A stretch of DNA of 64,000 nucleotides from Drosophila pseudoobscura (GCF_009870125.1 NC_046681.1:25380001-25444000); one strand, 5' to 3'. Positions 11,768 to 26,300 are shown, counted from the first letter of the stretch. Notes: generated by a model not told the origin, from the letters alone. Made by a program: numbers and translations.

Positions 11768-14700
11768 CTACGCCGAGCCGAGCACCTCGTTCAATATCAT
11801 CTCGCGGGTCATTAGTTGGCCATTATTTACTCGCGTCCGGGATCGACTGCGACTGAGTTGTGCTCGTCGCTCGGCCCCCGCGGGTCGTTGTCTGCGCGCC
11901 TGTCGATTGCGCTGGCCAAATGCCGAGCCCGTTTGCAGCGCCTCCAGCAGGCTGTCCATGACGCCCTCCTGCGCCTGGGCCGCATCCATGTCGACCAGGG
12001 CACGCTTCTGCTGTTGTCGGGCCATTTGTTCGCGGGCCGACTGTTCGCGAGCCTCCTGCATGCGCTGCTTCTTTTCCTGCTCCTCGCGAGCGCGCACATT
12101 ATCGTTGTGGGCCGACTTGAAGGCATCCTTGAAGGTCTTGATGTCGGCAAAGAACTCCTCCATGGTGTACTTGATGGGATCGAAGGAATAGTACTCGCTC
12201 AGGTCTTTATAAAGCTTCTCCATTTGCAGTTGCATTTTGCCTGAAAATTGAACGAAATTGTATTATCTATGAACAAGTTATTGGAGGGAATCCCAAGACA
12301 TACCCAATACATCGACTTGCTGTCTGCATTCCTCGGCAAATTTACCCATCACTTCACTAAATTTGTCATCATCGCATTGCGGGACTTTGTTGTTCTGCAA
12401 ATCCGTTTCCAGATTCTTTACCGCCGAATTCATTTGCCTCATTGCCTTCTGTATGGCATCCATATTCACACGCGACGCCCTGTCCACATGCGACAGATCG
12501 CTGTAAAAGTTGAGGGCATCGGGGAATTTCTTTTCCACGAGATCGGCCAGATAGTGGAGCAGCGTCTGCTTGTTTTCCGCATCCTTGGTGTTGGTCAATT
12601 TGGTCAGGTAGCTGATCTCAAAGCCAAAGGCAGCTTCGTTCTTGGAGCCCGTGTTCATGTAGTTGCCCAGCAGGAGTATCAGTTCCAGGATCTTGGAAAA
12701 CTTTTTGCTGTTGCGCACCTCCTCGCAGGCTGCTGTACCGGCCACAATATCGGGTTTGATATCCGTCACCATGTCCGCGTAAGTCAGCTTGAAGTTCAGG
12801 TTGTGAAGGCGCGGCGACAGGCGTTTGATTTCACCTAAAAAAACGGAATGATTCTTATATGGTTGTGTTCTTCTAAAGCAGATCCCCACTTACCTATGGT
12901 TGCTGCAAACTGTTCAATGGGCGGTAGTGGTTCTCCCTTTGTTTTGATCTCCTGCAAACGCTTAAGCTGCTCTGGCGGCGGCAGATACTGGATCAACTGC
13001 TGCAGTATATTGGAGGACATTATGGCCGTATCGCAGCGCAGCAGACAGATCTTGATCTGCTCGTATGACAAATGCTTGAGGGAGCCACCCAACAGTATGG
13101 CCAGATTCTGGGCGGATTTCGAGTCGAGTACACGCAGATCGATCGTCTTTTTGGTCAGCGTTGTCGGCTTGTCCACCGCATCCTTTTGCTCTTTCTTCAC
13201 GGGCTTTGAGGAGAATTTCATGGCCAGTTCTGCGAGGAAATCATCTTGGGCCAGCTTATCCTCCTGGCACTTGACCCAGAACGCCTTCTCGGACATTTTG
13301 GCCGGCACAATGGCCTTCCAGTTGGCCCGTTTCATAGGATTCTTTACGTCCCACTTTTTTTTGGGCTTCAGGCCGTGCGGCAGCACGGGCACCATGGGCC
13401 CCATCATCATGGGGGGCGGAGGTGGACCTCCAGGTCGCATCATGCCAGGCATCATGGGCGGTGGACCACCACCCATTCCGGGCATAGGCGGCGGGGGTGG
13501 AGGTCTGGGTCCTCCCATGCCAGGCATTGGCGGTGGTGGCGGCGGGCCTCCCGCTTGACCCGGCATAGGAGGCGGCGGCGGTGGCGGTGCTCCTCCTCCA
13601 CCAGGTGGTGGCGGCGCCATTGGTATATTAACTTTCGGTAGCTTGTTGGGCGATGGAGCGGCCACACCATTGGCCTCCATCAGCTTGACCTTCTCCTCGA
13701 GATGTGCGGCCTTGGCCTCAGCCTCCTGCTTGGCGCTCTCCAGCTCCTCGATCTTCTTCTCGTACTCCTCCGAGCGCTTCGACTCCTTGGCCTTGGCCTT
13801 CTCCACAATATCGTCCAGCAGGAGCGAGGTGTCAATGTTAAAGTCGCGATTGGCAAAGTTCGGATCACAGTAGCCCTTGTGGAAGACGATCTGCGAGATA
13901 CACTCTTCGATCAGTTGATAGTAGGCGGGTCGGAAGTAAAAGTCGTCGCGGATGTACAGCAGATGCTGCAGAATGGACAGGAAGTACGGCTCCGAGTTGG
14001 TGTCCGTGATGAGGTTCTTCAGCACATCGAAGCAGTCCTGGGCATCGTCCATGTTGAAGGTCACATTATCGAACCGCTGCACGAACTCCTCAAAGTCATC
14101 CTCCCGAATCTCGCTGAAGATCTTAAAGTGCTGCTGCAGAGCCTCATTGTTGCTGGTCTCCACGATCTTCTTGAACTCATCGAGACGATCGTACAGCCCC
14201 ATTCGCATGATCTCGCACCTCAGATGCAGGCGAAAGTTCAGATCCGTGGGTGTGTTCGTCAGCGTATTGATGAAGATCAGACTGTGGCAGGCCAGCTCTC
14301 GCTTGGGATCCTGCTTGTCCGATGCAAACAGTGCATCCACAATCGGTCGGAAGCGTTCGCTGGACTTGTACGATGTGGCTGCTATCGTGGTGATGGCTCG
14401 CAGCACCTTCTCGTAGCCATTCCGCTCGTAAACGATGCAAAAGGAGGCCAACAGCTTGAGGGCCTCGCACATGGTCTGCGGCTTGCGGGGATCGAGAGAT
14501 TGGGCCAGCAGCAGGACCACACTGTGCTGATCGGGCACGAGCACCACATTGAGACCCCACGTGTTGTTCATGATCGCTTTGAGGCATCGTATCGCCTCGA
14601 ATTCGATGCGATCGTAGGTGCGATCCTTCTTAGCTCTCGACAGAAGCTGTTCGATCTGTCCGATGCCCGCCTCCCCAAACTCCTTGATCCACGAGATAGG

Positions 14701-17700
14701 ATTGCTGGTGAGGGCCACGCGCAGCGATTCCACGCACTGGTAGACCTTATGCTCGCTGTGCTCCCCATTCTGCAGGTACTCCACATAGTCGATGGGCTTC
14801 TCGAAGCGGGAGTGCGTGTTGCGCTCCAGTGAGTTTTTGCCTGGTTGAATAAAGTTACAGATGCAGATACAGAGATATTGGTTTAGTATGGCTTTAGAAT
14901 ATATCGAGTGGGTTGCGTATCTTATCAGAAAAAGCTCGTAATTAAATCCCATTAACACGGAATGGATGATTAATCGAATGACCTCATACTTTCACACAAT
15001 TTTTGCCGAATCATAACTGATTTGATAAGAATACGAGTATATCTATATGCATACCTATGTACATATATCTAGTTAGAGCATCAATATCTGTGTTGCAATA
15101 ACTTTATATTTGTACAGAAGATACCTCTGGTGCTTCTTAGAGTTCCATTCTACTGCGTTCCCACAGGATATACTCGTATATTGTGATAATCAGAGGGTGA
15201 CTCACTCCTCCTTATCTTTTGGCCCCCTCTAATGTATACGACATACTTTTTTAACACACTTCTGTACGCGTACGACTACAAAGTACAAGTAAAGTGGAAA
15301 CTTGATAATAAGAACTTTTAGCTATCTATTCCGCATACGCTTTTTCAATTTAGACATGCACACGATGTATTTGGAAACTCGGATCCGAGCCTCGACCGCG
15401 ACACTACGCATAAGAACTATCATAATTACTTTACTAGTACCTTCTTCTGTTTGCTTTTTATATACATTCCTAGACCATAACTTGATCTTGGAATTTTTTA
15501 TGGCTCGTAAAATAATCTCAAAATTCCAATTGAAAGTCATCATATACAATATAATTACGAGACATGCACGCGAAATGCAATCTTTGATTGATTCTTACAA
15601 TAAATAGAAAGCATTGTATCGCTCAGAATCCACCTTGGGGGAATTTTTAATAGTATTTCATAACGTAAACACATTTAAGTTATACCCATAAAATAATAAT
15701 CGTGATGGGTGTCAGTTAGTCTTCTGAGAATTTTAGCTAGCTATACATCCGTATAAATCTGACCATTAAAGACTATGCTATTTGGAGAACACTAAATCTA
15801 TAAAACTTCCCTAAAATATAATCCTTATTAGCAGAACTTCCATCTGTGGAAGCTCCACTGTGTAACTGTGTTATCGCAAAAAACTTGTTAGGCAAATTAA
15901 ACCTCGAACAATCCACAATATCAGCCTTGAAGAGAGGGGACCTTCTCCTAAACACCACACCAACCGCAACCATTCCACTAAATATGCAATATACGAAAAA
16001 AAACATTTAAATTGGCCCTCCCCCATGGCAAAAGCAGCAGCACACACACTTGATATGGATACAAGTGGCCTCAGTAGAGCCCCCGAAGTACTCGCACACT
16101 AACTGTTTTATTAATTAACTCCGAGAGCCAACCGAAGCGTGTTAATGAACGGATTTCAGCTGTTTGTTGGCCATCATCATCATCCAGTCAATCCGTTTTT
16201 TTAGCTTTCAGTTCATTTCGCAAACAAGTGGCAGAGGCTGCCTAGAAGCGGCAGGTGGCAGTACGGGCCGGGGGGTATGGTTCTGCCACGATAAACACGA
16301 CCCATAAAGAAAAAGTTTACTTTATATTCGGTTATTTATTGTTTACTTGAATATTCCATCCCTCCCCCTTACGACCTGTAGATCCCCACATCCACACTTC
16401 ATGTAGATCTGCAGCTCCACCTCAAGCCTGGTGATTATTGGCATCATCATCATTATTTATTTTAAGCCGATTTTGTCATAAATTTACTTAACGTTTTCAT
16501 ATACTCGTTCAAATATGCATAGCAATTTTATGGTGGAAAAATTCTACAAAAATATTCACTTTTTCAGAACGTTACGGTTGCATTTCTCGAATATAAGATA
16601 CCCTACTACTGGCCTACTACTACAATGGCCAAACTCATGAGGAGGCTTCGTCATGCACACGACTTATATTTTGTTTTTAATTATCAGCCATTCTGTTCTG
16701 AAATTTTCTCTAATGCGTCTGCTGTTGAAGAACAAATAAGAAGCAATTGCAAGCCATAATAACTAGGAACTAACTAACTAGAAATAACTAGGAAGCAATA
16801 ATTATTGCTTGTATTACCAGGATTCAAAAAACGATAACAACAAAAACACCTATACAATGAGAGGACAGGAGATGACAGTACTGCCAAATATATTTTTGTT
16901 TTCTTCAATAAACATTTTTCCTATTCTTTTCTTAAGTATTTTCTCTGTATACCTCAGAAAATTTTTTATTTAAATTTTCGAAAACGGATGAGGTGGTGAA
17001 AGTCGATGTGTTTCTGTCTCTGGTATATTCTTCCGGTATTACAGAAATATGTCATGCAATACCTTATAGAATTATAGGTAAACGCTTTCTTCTGCCTCTA
17101 ACAAGAACTTAAACGAATGCAATATACCCTTTCACTGTCCAAATACCGGGTACAAGCAGAGTGAAAATTTAGAGATGACAGAAGAGAGACAGAAGTCAGC
17201 ACAATGCTAAATCATTCAGTCATATGCGAGGTTCACCTTGTTCTGGTCTGGTCTGGTCTCTCTCCCTCAGTCTCCCTCTATTTTGGATGCACTTGCTCAT
17301 TCGATTACGAGCACCCATGGAGAGCACAGAGCAGCGGCCCCGGCAGCAAGCGTATATGCCACATTCACGCGCCTGACACTTGACGTAATTAAAATTGTAT
17401 AATATGCATGGGTACATTTTTAATTTTCAATGTCTTCGTCGTACGCTCAAAATATGTATATTTTCCATACGACTTTATGTCACGCATTCGCTCGTATGCT
17501 TTTACGAGAACCGATGTACGACTATATTTGGTATATGTATATAATATTTGATAAACAAAAAAGGGAGAGAGCGGAAAAACGAATGAGAAGAAGTACAGTA
17601 CTGTCAAGGTTAGCGCACAAGTAACCGTTACAAACGATAAGAGAGAGCAGCTTTGATTGCGTCGAGAGCATTTACTTTGAGACTCTAAGTTGATAATGGA

Positions 17701-19160
17701 CCATGGGCCATGGGCACCACATGGGCAATTAACTGGAGCGAGACGCGACGAGACGAGAAGAGTTTTCTGTTGATGTTGGCATTGAGAACATATCTTCAAG
17801 ATACGAAATGAGTTCGTTACAGTGGTAATTGCTTTTGGTTCATAAATAATTGTGCAGGCTTAGAGGAAGAATGCGAAAACTGATGAAGGAAACACAGCAG
17901 ATCAACATTGATTCAAAGTGGAAATGAAGTATATAAGTATAAAATAGATTACAAATTAAAGGAAACACTTATATAGGGAATGGAACCTTTCGACTTTCTT
18001 AGATTAAAAACTTATATAGGGAATGGAACCTTTAGATATTCTTTCAGGGCAATTTTTACTATAGATTTTTCGACATTTGTGATCACACTTTAATGGAATG
18101 TATTAGCCAATTTCTGTATGAAATATTTAATGCGAAATTTTAGATTTTTCTTGCTTTTCTAGAAATTTAATCCACGCTTATAAAATTACCAAAGATCTTC
18201 CATGGCATACAATATCCATACTCGTTTCCGTCTCTTTTCGTTTTATATCGCTTTCGTGCCTACTGATACTCTTTTAAAAAGTCCTTGAAAAGTGCAAAAG
18301 AGAATGCCCTATTATCCAAAAAGAAAATATTGATTGGTGCTATATATGATGCACCTGACGATGATATACTGTTCTGATTCTACTTTATATACTAACTTCT
18401 TCCAAATACCAAATCTGTGCCAACTTTTAGCGAGATATTTTTAAAACTGGTACATTATTTTGTATAGACAAAAAATTGCACCATTTCCAATAGCAGATCG
18501 TTGACATCATGTTCATCACAAAAGCCGCTAAATAGCGATATCTCGTTAAAAAAAAAAGAAAATTCAACTGGAGACAAGTACGAAGCAAATTGGCAAATAA
18601 AACAAAGGAGAAACAAACAGAGAACAGCAGAGACAGCAGAGAAATTTCACGAGAATCAGACAGACTGCATACAAACACGCACTCCGATAACCACACGTAC
18701 AAATACACGTAGAGACCCCAGTAGATACCCACTAGGTCTTTTGGCTAATCTTATCAGAATGGAATGCAATAAACTTGGAACACACACACAACACAAGGGA
18801 GAAAGGTGGATAGGAAGGGTGAAACGAAAAGTCGATTCGTTTACCTTTTAGGTGCCAGAGTATCATCTTTTGACGCTCCTCCTTGGACTTGGCCAGCAGC
18901 GGTTCCCGCTTGTCCTTGGGTATATTCATATCCTCGATGATTTCCAAGAACTTGGCATCCACCTGAGCCTCGCTCAGCTCCTGAATGTAATGCTCCACAT
19001 CCTCGACGCTCAACACGCCCTCATTGTCCAGAGAGGTGGGCCGTCCGCCGTGAGTCAGAGTGCCGCTATTGAAGCTATTGCCTTTCGACTTGGACGGTCG
19101 TCCAAACCAGGTCTCCAGTATGCCACCACCTGTGGACTTTGTTTTCTCATGACGAGACAT
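11768..19160 (-). CDS. dia: Diaphanous, Rho-activated formin
   Basis: Coding exons are 19160-18845, 14840-12894, 12834-12304 and 12240-11768, closing in frame to 1088 residues, about the size of D. melanogaster Dia. The protein nucleates and elongates unbranched actin filaments under Rho control in cytokinesis and morphogenesis. Domain order: N-terminal region and GTPase-binding/DID armadillo region (about 60-430), coiled coil (about 455-505), proline-rich FH1 (about 512-588, repeated PPPPPPMPG units that bind profilin-actin), FH2 (about 600-1000, starting near KKKWDVKNPMKRANWKAIVP), and a DAD with MDSLLEAL at 1026-1033 followed by basic residues. All junctions are GT-AG. An acceptor-like TTCCAG directly before the ATG implies a 5' UTR intron. 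A long antisense open frame over exon 2 is a codon-bias shadow. Confidence 0.97.
14841..18844 (-). other. dia: dia intron between coding exons 1 and 2
   Basis: A 4.0 kb AT-rich intron with donor GTAAAC after 18845 and acceptor CAACCAG before 14840. It contains a short direct repeat at about 17967-18037 and many TA-rich runs. No nested gene is recognised. Confidence 0.85.
17967..18037. repeat. dia: 27-bp direct repeat in dia intron
   Basis: CTTATATAGGGAATGGAACC followed by TTT occurs at about 17968 and again at about 18011, 43 bp apart and almost identical. This is a recent small tandem duplication in the intron. Confidence 0.85.
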
Positions 19161-21800
19161 TCTGGAATTATTAAAATAGTCACCAATTAATATTTAATTT
19201 CTGGTAAGGAAAAACGTGTGCAGACCCAAGCTTCTTGAGACGCATTTTGCCGACAAATGGATTTATTGCTTTTTGTTTTTGTTTTTTTGGGACATGCGCA
19301 GGTCCCCACAGCTGTTCTTTGTTTACAGTTAGTTACAGAGAGACAGAGAGAAGAGAACTGAATTTGTCGAGCTGCAGAAACCGATTGATGATGGGTTTTC
19401 TCCGACGAATGCAATCGATGATGAGAGATGGTGCACGAACGGTCGATGGTGGAGTACGATTTTGTGGGGGGAATGGAGTGGAATCATTATCAGTTTGTGG
19501 TTTATTTACAATTATCTGGGGAGGCACAGTTCCCCCACCACCACATCCTCGATCTCTGAACATCTCGCATCTCAATGTGGAATTTTCAATTAGCATGTAA
19601 ATAATGAGAGGGAGGATGGGACCAGAGAGCACATGCACAGGCTTTCGGTGGCTCATTCGAAGCGTGAAAACTGCCGGATTAAAATCATAAACAAAACAAA
19701 AACTCGAAAATAAACCAAAGCAATTAGATAAATACACACATTAATAATCGCGCAAACTAATTTTACAAAATGATGTGATGATGATTGGAATCGTGTCGAA
19801 CCAAAATAGGAAATTTCAACAGGAGAGACTATGCTACAGCCTGATTATTCGGCTATGGCTTACCCTATGATTACATTACTTATTAATAATAGATGACCTT
19901 AATGTGATTAAATAGATGTGAGAAACGTATGTCAAGATTCTTCAGAGATATGCCTGGACATCGTAATTTAAATAAATCTCAATCTATAGATACATCTTAT
20001 CCAAAAGGCTACCTTCTACATAAAACAAATGTACCCTTTTTTTCTAAGAATCCAGGGTACAGAGAGAGGGCAAACCGTGTGTTAGCTCGAGAGAGAGGTA
20101 AATATGAATGTTTATGGCTGATATTTGTGCGTATGTGTGTGTGTGTATGGGTAATTGTGTGAATCATGCGGTTAGGCCAAAATGCAAGCTGTTAAGATTT
20201 GAAGTGGCTGGCCTCCATTCCCGAGGATCGCCTGGGAACGAATGCTTAGACAACACATCCATCTAATGAATCATTAATAGAATCGAATCACATCATCGGA
20301 CCGGAGTTCGACGCAGAAATAGAAGTATGTCGATGTAGCAGAAAAAGGTAGAGACGATCAACAGGTTTGGCGGATTCCACTTTTTATACCCTTGAATGGC
20401 GCTGTCTTATGATTTTTATTAGAAGTTTGCAACGCACAACTGCAAGGGTATCTAGAGCCTTGATTCCAGTCTTCGTTCCAGTCTTCCATTCCTCTTTTAT
20501 GAGCGTGCAAAACGTACGCAAATCATTCACAATTGTCAAGCTTAAATCACATTTAATGCCAATGTGAATGATGTGTTTGACAAAGTGTGGCTGTGTGTTT
20601 GCGTGTGCGTGAGAGAGTGTGGGAAGCCAGCGCTCGAGCGTCCACGTCGAATGGCAGAGTGGAGCGACAAGTTCATGCCAGGGCAAAGCAAAGCAAAGCA
20701 CAATTTCTTTTCATGTCTAAGCATGTGCGGAGGAAATGCTTTCAACAAGTTTCTTTTGCTTAAGAATTTTACCGAGCCGGTTGCTGTTGCAATTGCCTCA
20801 TGTCCAGCAGAGCAGGGGGGGTTGCGTTCAGTCTGTGGAATCTCTTTCTCTAGTTTGTTTACACGGCTGCACTTTCTGCATTGGTGTGTGTGTGTTTGTT
20901 TGTGTGAATAGTTCAGAGGCCGCTGCAGCAGACACAAAACCAAAGCACAATAAAAAGAAACGTCTTTTGCTACCCTTGCGGAACCAAAATTTCTATAACT
21001 ACATGTATGATTCAGTGAACAAACAGACAGACGGGCATCGACCCCAACTTTTGATCAAACATCAAAATCATCATCCAAATGGGTATACCCTGTTGTACCC
21101 TAACATTAGACGAAATGTAAACAAGCCCTAGCACGATAAAGGAAGCCTCTTTTCCATTCCAAAATTGAAACGGGCCTGGCAATGCCTGGAATTCCAAGAA
21201 AGAGGCAGTTCAAAAAAGCGTTTACAAACCGAGAATTCAAATATGCGCTCACCTTCGTTATATATTTATATATATATTTGTGTCGCCTGCTGCTCACTTT
21301 TGATTTTTTCGGTGGTTTACGTCATAAGACAGAAAAATAATGGCTTGGGGCACACATACACATAAACAGACACAAACATACAGACACAATCAAACGGCTT
21401 TGCCTGCTTTCTGTTTGTACGCGGCGACGCCGACGTTGACGCTAACGTTAAGCTGCGCAAACCGCTTCAAACACAAAAAACACTTTTGCGTGGTAATTAC
21501 TAACCAACTTTTGTACACTACACCCAAAATATTTGGTGTATGCCAAGTGGTGTTTTGCTTTTGCTTATTTTTTATTGCTGGCTTTTACTTTGATCGCTGG
21601 GCCACCACTTGTTGCTGTCCCGCCTTAGCTCACACATGAAATATACAACCAACTGTTGGCTCCGCTGTGCCGTATAATCAAACACACACTTGGCGAATCG
21701 TTATAAACAACTTAACACGTAATTTGTTGGCCTTTACTCTCAACAATACGCAAAAATTTATAAAATGCAAGCGCCATACAGCGGATCAGTGTGACTGGTT
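19161..21800 (-). promoter_or_regulatory. dia: dia 5' non-coding region and candidate Motif-1 promoter
   Basis: Between the dia ATG (19160) and about 21.8 kb I see no protein-like frame. At 21784-21797 the minus strand reads CCAGTCACACTG, one mismatch from the Motif 1 (M1BP) core promoter element GGTCACACT typical of housekeeping fly genes. The acceptor next to the ATG requires an upstream non-coding exon, so a dia start near 21.75 kb is plausible. This is inference; the exact start and the 5' exon donor are not fixed. Confidence 0.35.
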
Positions 21801-21929
21801 CATCGGATTTATCGAACCTCAGAAATATATCGAAATATACCATCTCATTTTAAAAATATACCGTAAATATACTGACGAATTACCCAAGTTGTACCAATAT
21901 TCGTCGATTTTGATATTCGATTTGATATT

Positions 21930-23125
21930 ACTATCTATATAGAACTCTCAGCACTGCCAACATAATTTTATCCGATTAATGAATCAATTTTCTACTTGAC
22001 TGTCTTATTTTAAATACATGACTTGTTTTCCTGCTACGGCGATTGCTGTTTTTGCTCCTCAACAACAATATAGCATCTCGTTATGATGAAAAAACGAACT
22101 TAGCTATCTTTAGCCCCCTCTATTTAAATAGTTCAACTACTTCTACTACTACTACGTAAGAAAAACACGATATCTTTCACCTGAACCGCGCTAAATTTAT
22201 TAAATTTGCATTATTTTGGGTGGAATATTAAAATAGCCTCTTCGCTAACAATGGGTTAATCGTTCTCCGTTAAGGAGAGAATTCGTTCATATTGCTCAAT
22301 TTAGAGATTCCGTGGAATAATTCTGGCTAACTAAAACCCTTAGTTCTGCCCAGATCATTTTAAGCCGTTGATGAATACACTTTCTACAAGATAGGCTAGT
22401 TTTTATTCCTTGCTTTTATTATATTTTGGCTAAAACAACGTTTAAACAAAATAGTTCAACAAAGTACAGTCGCAATGTTGCTGGTATTTGAGCACATGAT
22501 GCGTGTATAGTCCTTTATACACCCTATTTCGTTAATTTTATATCAAGATAAAACGCAATTTATAAAAACCTATTCTCAACTTGATATGTTTTCATGATTT
22601 GATATGTATATTCATGTATATTATTAGTATCTTGTATATATTTATCGAGATCCTGGTACCTACGGAGCCTGGGATGACAAACATTTTCTCAATTGTATAA
22701 TATCTTTTCCCTAGGGTATGAGAACTAGTGTTGCCGGGAATTATTGTTGTCAACCGGTTATTACGACAAACTCCTGCTTTTATTCCGTCGAATATTCCCA
22801 GCTATATATCTCTCAGTTTTGCCCAGATACTTTTATATGATTGATGAATCAATTTTGATCAGGATTAACTACTTTTAAGCACTGGCATGTTTTTTGTTTT
22901 AACAAAACCACGGTTTCAACAAAAATGTTTAACACTCGCAGTGTTGCATTTGCTGTCAACCACAGTATGATCATTTGTATACCCTATTTCGTTAATATTA
23001 TATAAAGATACTGTTTTAAAACGTAATTAATAAAGACCTTTTCTGAGACTGATATATCTTAGACATATACATGCATAAGATTGGTGTCTTGTATAACCAT
23101 CTCGATTCCTCTTAAACCCTCTTAA
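21930..23125. repeat. three diverged tandem copies of a ~400 bp block
   Basis: Blocks at about 21950-22100, 22310-22660 and 22790-23125 share ordered motifs: 'GCC(C/A)A(G/C)AT' with TTTTA and 'GATGAATCA' nearby, then a conserved 'ACCCTATTTCGTTAAT(T/A)TTAT' in copies two (22523) and three (22982). After that come an A-rich stretch, then 'CTTGATATG' or 'CTGATATAT', and a 'GTCTTGTATA'-like end. The first copy is partial. Spacing is about 395 and 470 bp. It could be an old tandem duplication or degenerate mobile DNA; no coding capacity is seen. Confidence 0.6.
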
Positions 23126-23312
23126 AGAATATGTTAACTTTTTTTGTCGCTCTTTCGAGCATCGCTGATAAATTAGTGTTGCCACATCTGCTCAACTGGC
23201 AGTCCCACTTTTTCAACGGGCTGGCAGCCTTCTCATATTTGAGTGTCATGTTGTTGGATGTTAGGATTTGTTGTTTAATTTGTTAAATTCAAATTAAATT
23301 TAAACTGATTGA

Positions 23313-26300
23313 ATGGATCGTGATCGCGATTCCGACTCCCATGCCCGCAAGGGCAATCGTCCGCCCGGGCTGAAGGGCAAGGAAATTGGCATGTATTACC
23401 GCGACCTCGGTCGCCAGCGCGCGAAGGAGCGCGAGAAAATGAAAAAGGATGGCGGGCCGGACATGATTGAGCAGCCAAAAATCCGGCTGGGATGCAGTGT
23501 CACTGTGCCACGAGGCGCGCTGGAGCGCGTCAAGGAATTCATGCAGGCCTTCAACAAGACGCCCAGGAAATCCGACTCGCACTCGGATGTGGATGCGCAA
23601 TTCGAGCTGCAGTTTCGTCACTTGCTGAGCGTCAATTTCCACCAGTTTATTGCCGAGAAAAAGCAGGAGAACAACACTTTGAACTACATCAACCAGAATT
23701 TGGATACGAAATTAATGGAGGAGCATCGAGAGCGCCTCCAGTCACCAAATATGCGCGAGCGTCTGCACGCACGTCAGCAGCTGCCGGCCATGAAGCATGC
23801 GGAGGAGATTATACGCGCCGTCCAGCAGAATCAAGTCATTCTCATTGTCGGCAGCACCGGCTGTGGTAAGACCACACAGGTCCCTCAACTGCTGCTCGAT
23901 CACAGCATTGTCAAGGGCTGTGCCTCAGACTGCCGCATTATTTGCACTCAACCGCGTCGTATTTCGGCCATCACGATTGCCGAGCGAGTGAGCTACGAGC
24001 GTGGCGAGAACCTGGGCATCTCCGTGGGCTATCAGATACGCCTGGAGAGCCGCCGGCCAAGGGACCGGGCCTCCATTACGTATTGCACAACGGGAGTGCT
24101 GTTGCAGCAGCTCCAGTCGGATCCCCTGATGCACAGCCTCAGTGTGCTCATTCTGGACGAGATACACGAGCGCAGCGTGGAGACGGACCTTCTAATGGGC
24201 CTGCTGAAGGTCATCCTGCCGCACAGGCCCAACCTGAAGGTGATTCTGATGAGTGCCACCGTTCGAGAGCAGGATTTCTGTGACTACTTTGAGAACTGCC
24301 CCATGTTCCGCATTGAGGGGGTGATGTTTCCCGTCCGGATGCTCTACCTGGAGGATGTCCTCTCCCTCACCAACTATCAGTTCGAAAATTTGCGCACAAC
24401 GAAAAAAAAACCGAATCAGGAGCGTAAGGAGTCCTTGATGGCGCACGAAGCCATGATCCTGCCGTATGTGCGTCGCGTCCGTCACATGTACGATCGAAGG
24501 GTTCTCGACCAATTGCGCCTGCCCGAGTCGGAGGGCTGCGAGGACATTGATTTCATCGCGGATCTGGTCTACTACATCTGCGAAAACGAGCCAGAGGGTG
24601 CCATTCTGGTCTTCCTGCCCGGCTTCGACAAGATCTCCAAACTTAACAAAGCTCTGGAGAACCCCCAGGGTTCGTTCAAGGGCCAACGCTGGCGCCAAAG
24701 TCTAGTCCTTTATCCCCTGCACTCCCTGATGCCCTCCGTCGAGCAGCAGGCGGTGTTCCGTCGTCCTCCGGCCGGCAAGCGTAAGGTTATTATGTCCACC
24801 ATTATAGCCGAGACATCGGTGACCATTGATGATGTGGTGTATGTCATCAACTCCGGCCGCACCAAGGCTAGCAACTATGACATTGCCAGCAACATCCAGA
24901 GCCTGGACGAAGTGTGGGTGAGCAAGGCAAATACCCAGCAGCGCAAGGGTCGTGCAGGACGTGTAAGGCCGGGCATCTGCTACAATCTGTTCAGTCGGGC
25001 CAGGGAGGATCAGATGGCCGATATACCCACACCGGATATACTGCGCTCCAAGCTGGAGTCAATCATTTTGAGCCTGAAACTGCTGCACATTGATAATCCC
25101 TATGAATTTCTGGGCACTCTCATCAGTGCCCCCGAACAGGAGGCCATCAAAAACGGTGTTCTTCTCCTGATGCGGTAAGTTTGAATGAATTCTAGTCAAA
25201 TGATCATCAAAATTTAAATGATTTTTTTCAGCATGGGTGCCCTGGACAAAGAGGGCATTCTTACACCGCTGGGCGTGCATTTGGCGAAGCTTCCCGTCGA
25301 TCCGCAAATGGGCAAAATGATGCTCATGTCAGCCCTATTCTGTTGCCTGGATCCCATCACCTCGGCGGCAGCGGCACTCTCATACAAGTCGCCGTTCTAC
25401 ACGCCCTTGGGGCTGGAGAGCCGTGTGGATCAGGTGAAACGGCAGATGGCCCACAACATGCGCAGCGATCATCTGATGGTGCACAACACAATTTGTTCGT
25501 ATCGTAAGAGTCGTGGTGATCGCAACTTCTGCTATACGAATTATTTGAGCTACATGACGCTGCAGCAGCTGGAGCGCATGAAGAATCAGTTTGCAGAACT
25601 GCTGTGCAACTACAAGTAGGTCAAAAGGTTTAATCCTTAAGCTTAGCATCCCCCTACCAATCCTCTCTCTCCTTTGTAGATTTCTTAGTTCACCCGGCTT
25701 ACTAGACAAGTCATCCAACATTAATTCGGACAAGATTCCTCTTCTGAGGGCTATTATTGGAGCCGGTCTCTATCCGAATATGGCATACATGCGGTAAGAT
25801 CAAGAGACCAACTCTGTATCTTTAGATGAATATGTCGGATCGCAAGATCGCAATTTCTTGGCAAGCAATATGCGTTGCTTGGTCATGACACTGAGACCGA
25901 TAACCAGGGCTCAATACTTTGATAACATTTGGACGTAGTATCTCTTGAAAGTCGAAAAGTGTACTAATGATGTGCGGTTTTGATGTGAATTGTAGTGGAC
26001 ACGTGACAATTATTAATCGAAATCCTATAAAAGTACTATAATTTACCATAATTATCCAACAGCAAAACACGTCGCATACGGAATTCAGTGCGTGCTGTTC
26101 ATAACATGTCCACGGACGACGGCAAGCGTGTGAATTTTCATCCTTCGTCCGTGAACAGCGGGGAATCCAGCTTTGATTCGGATTATTTCGTGTATTACCA
26201 GCGACAGAAGTCCTCATCGCTGTATTTACTCGATTCCACAATGGTCTTTCCCATGGCTCTCATTATTTTCGGCGATGGCGTCGAGGCGGGTGTCAAAGAC

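Noticed and set aside
13702-14832. 376-codon plus-strand open frame
   Set aside because: Lies antisense to diaphanous exon 2, whose frame encodes recognisable formin domains; the antisense frame comes from codon bias.
25798-26062. Possible second snoRNA in CG9323 intron 3, around a CAAGCAA/TTGCTTG stem
   Set aside because: A good local hairpin exists, but no box H or ACA at the required 14-16 nt and no C/D boxes with a closing stem.
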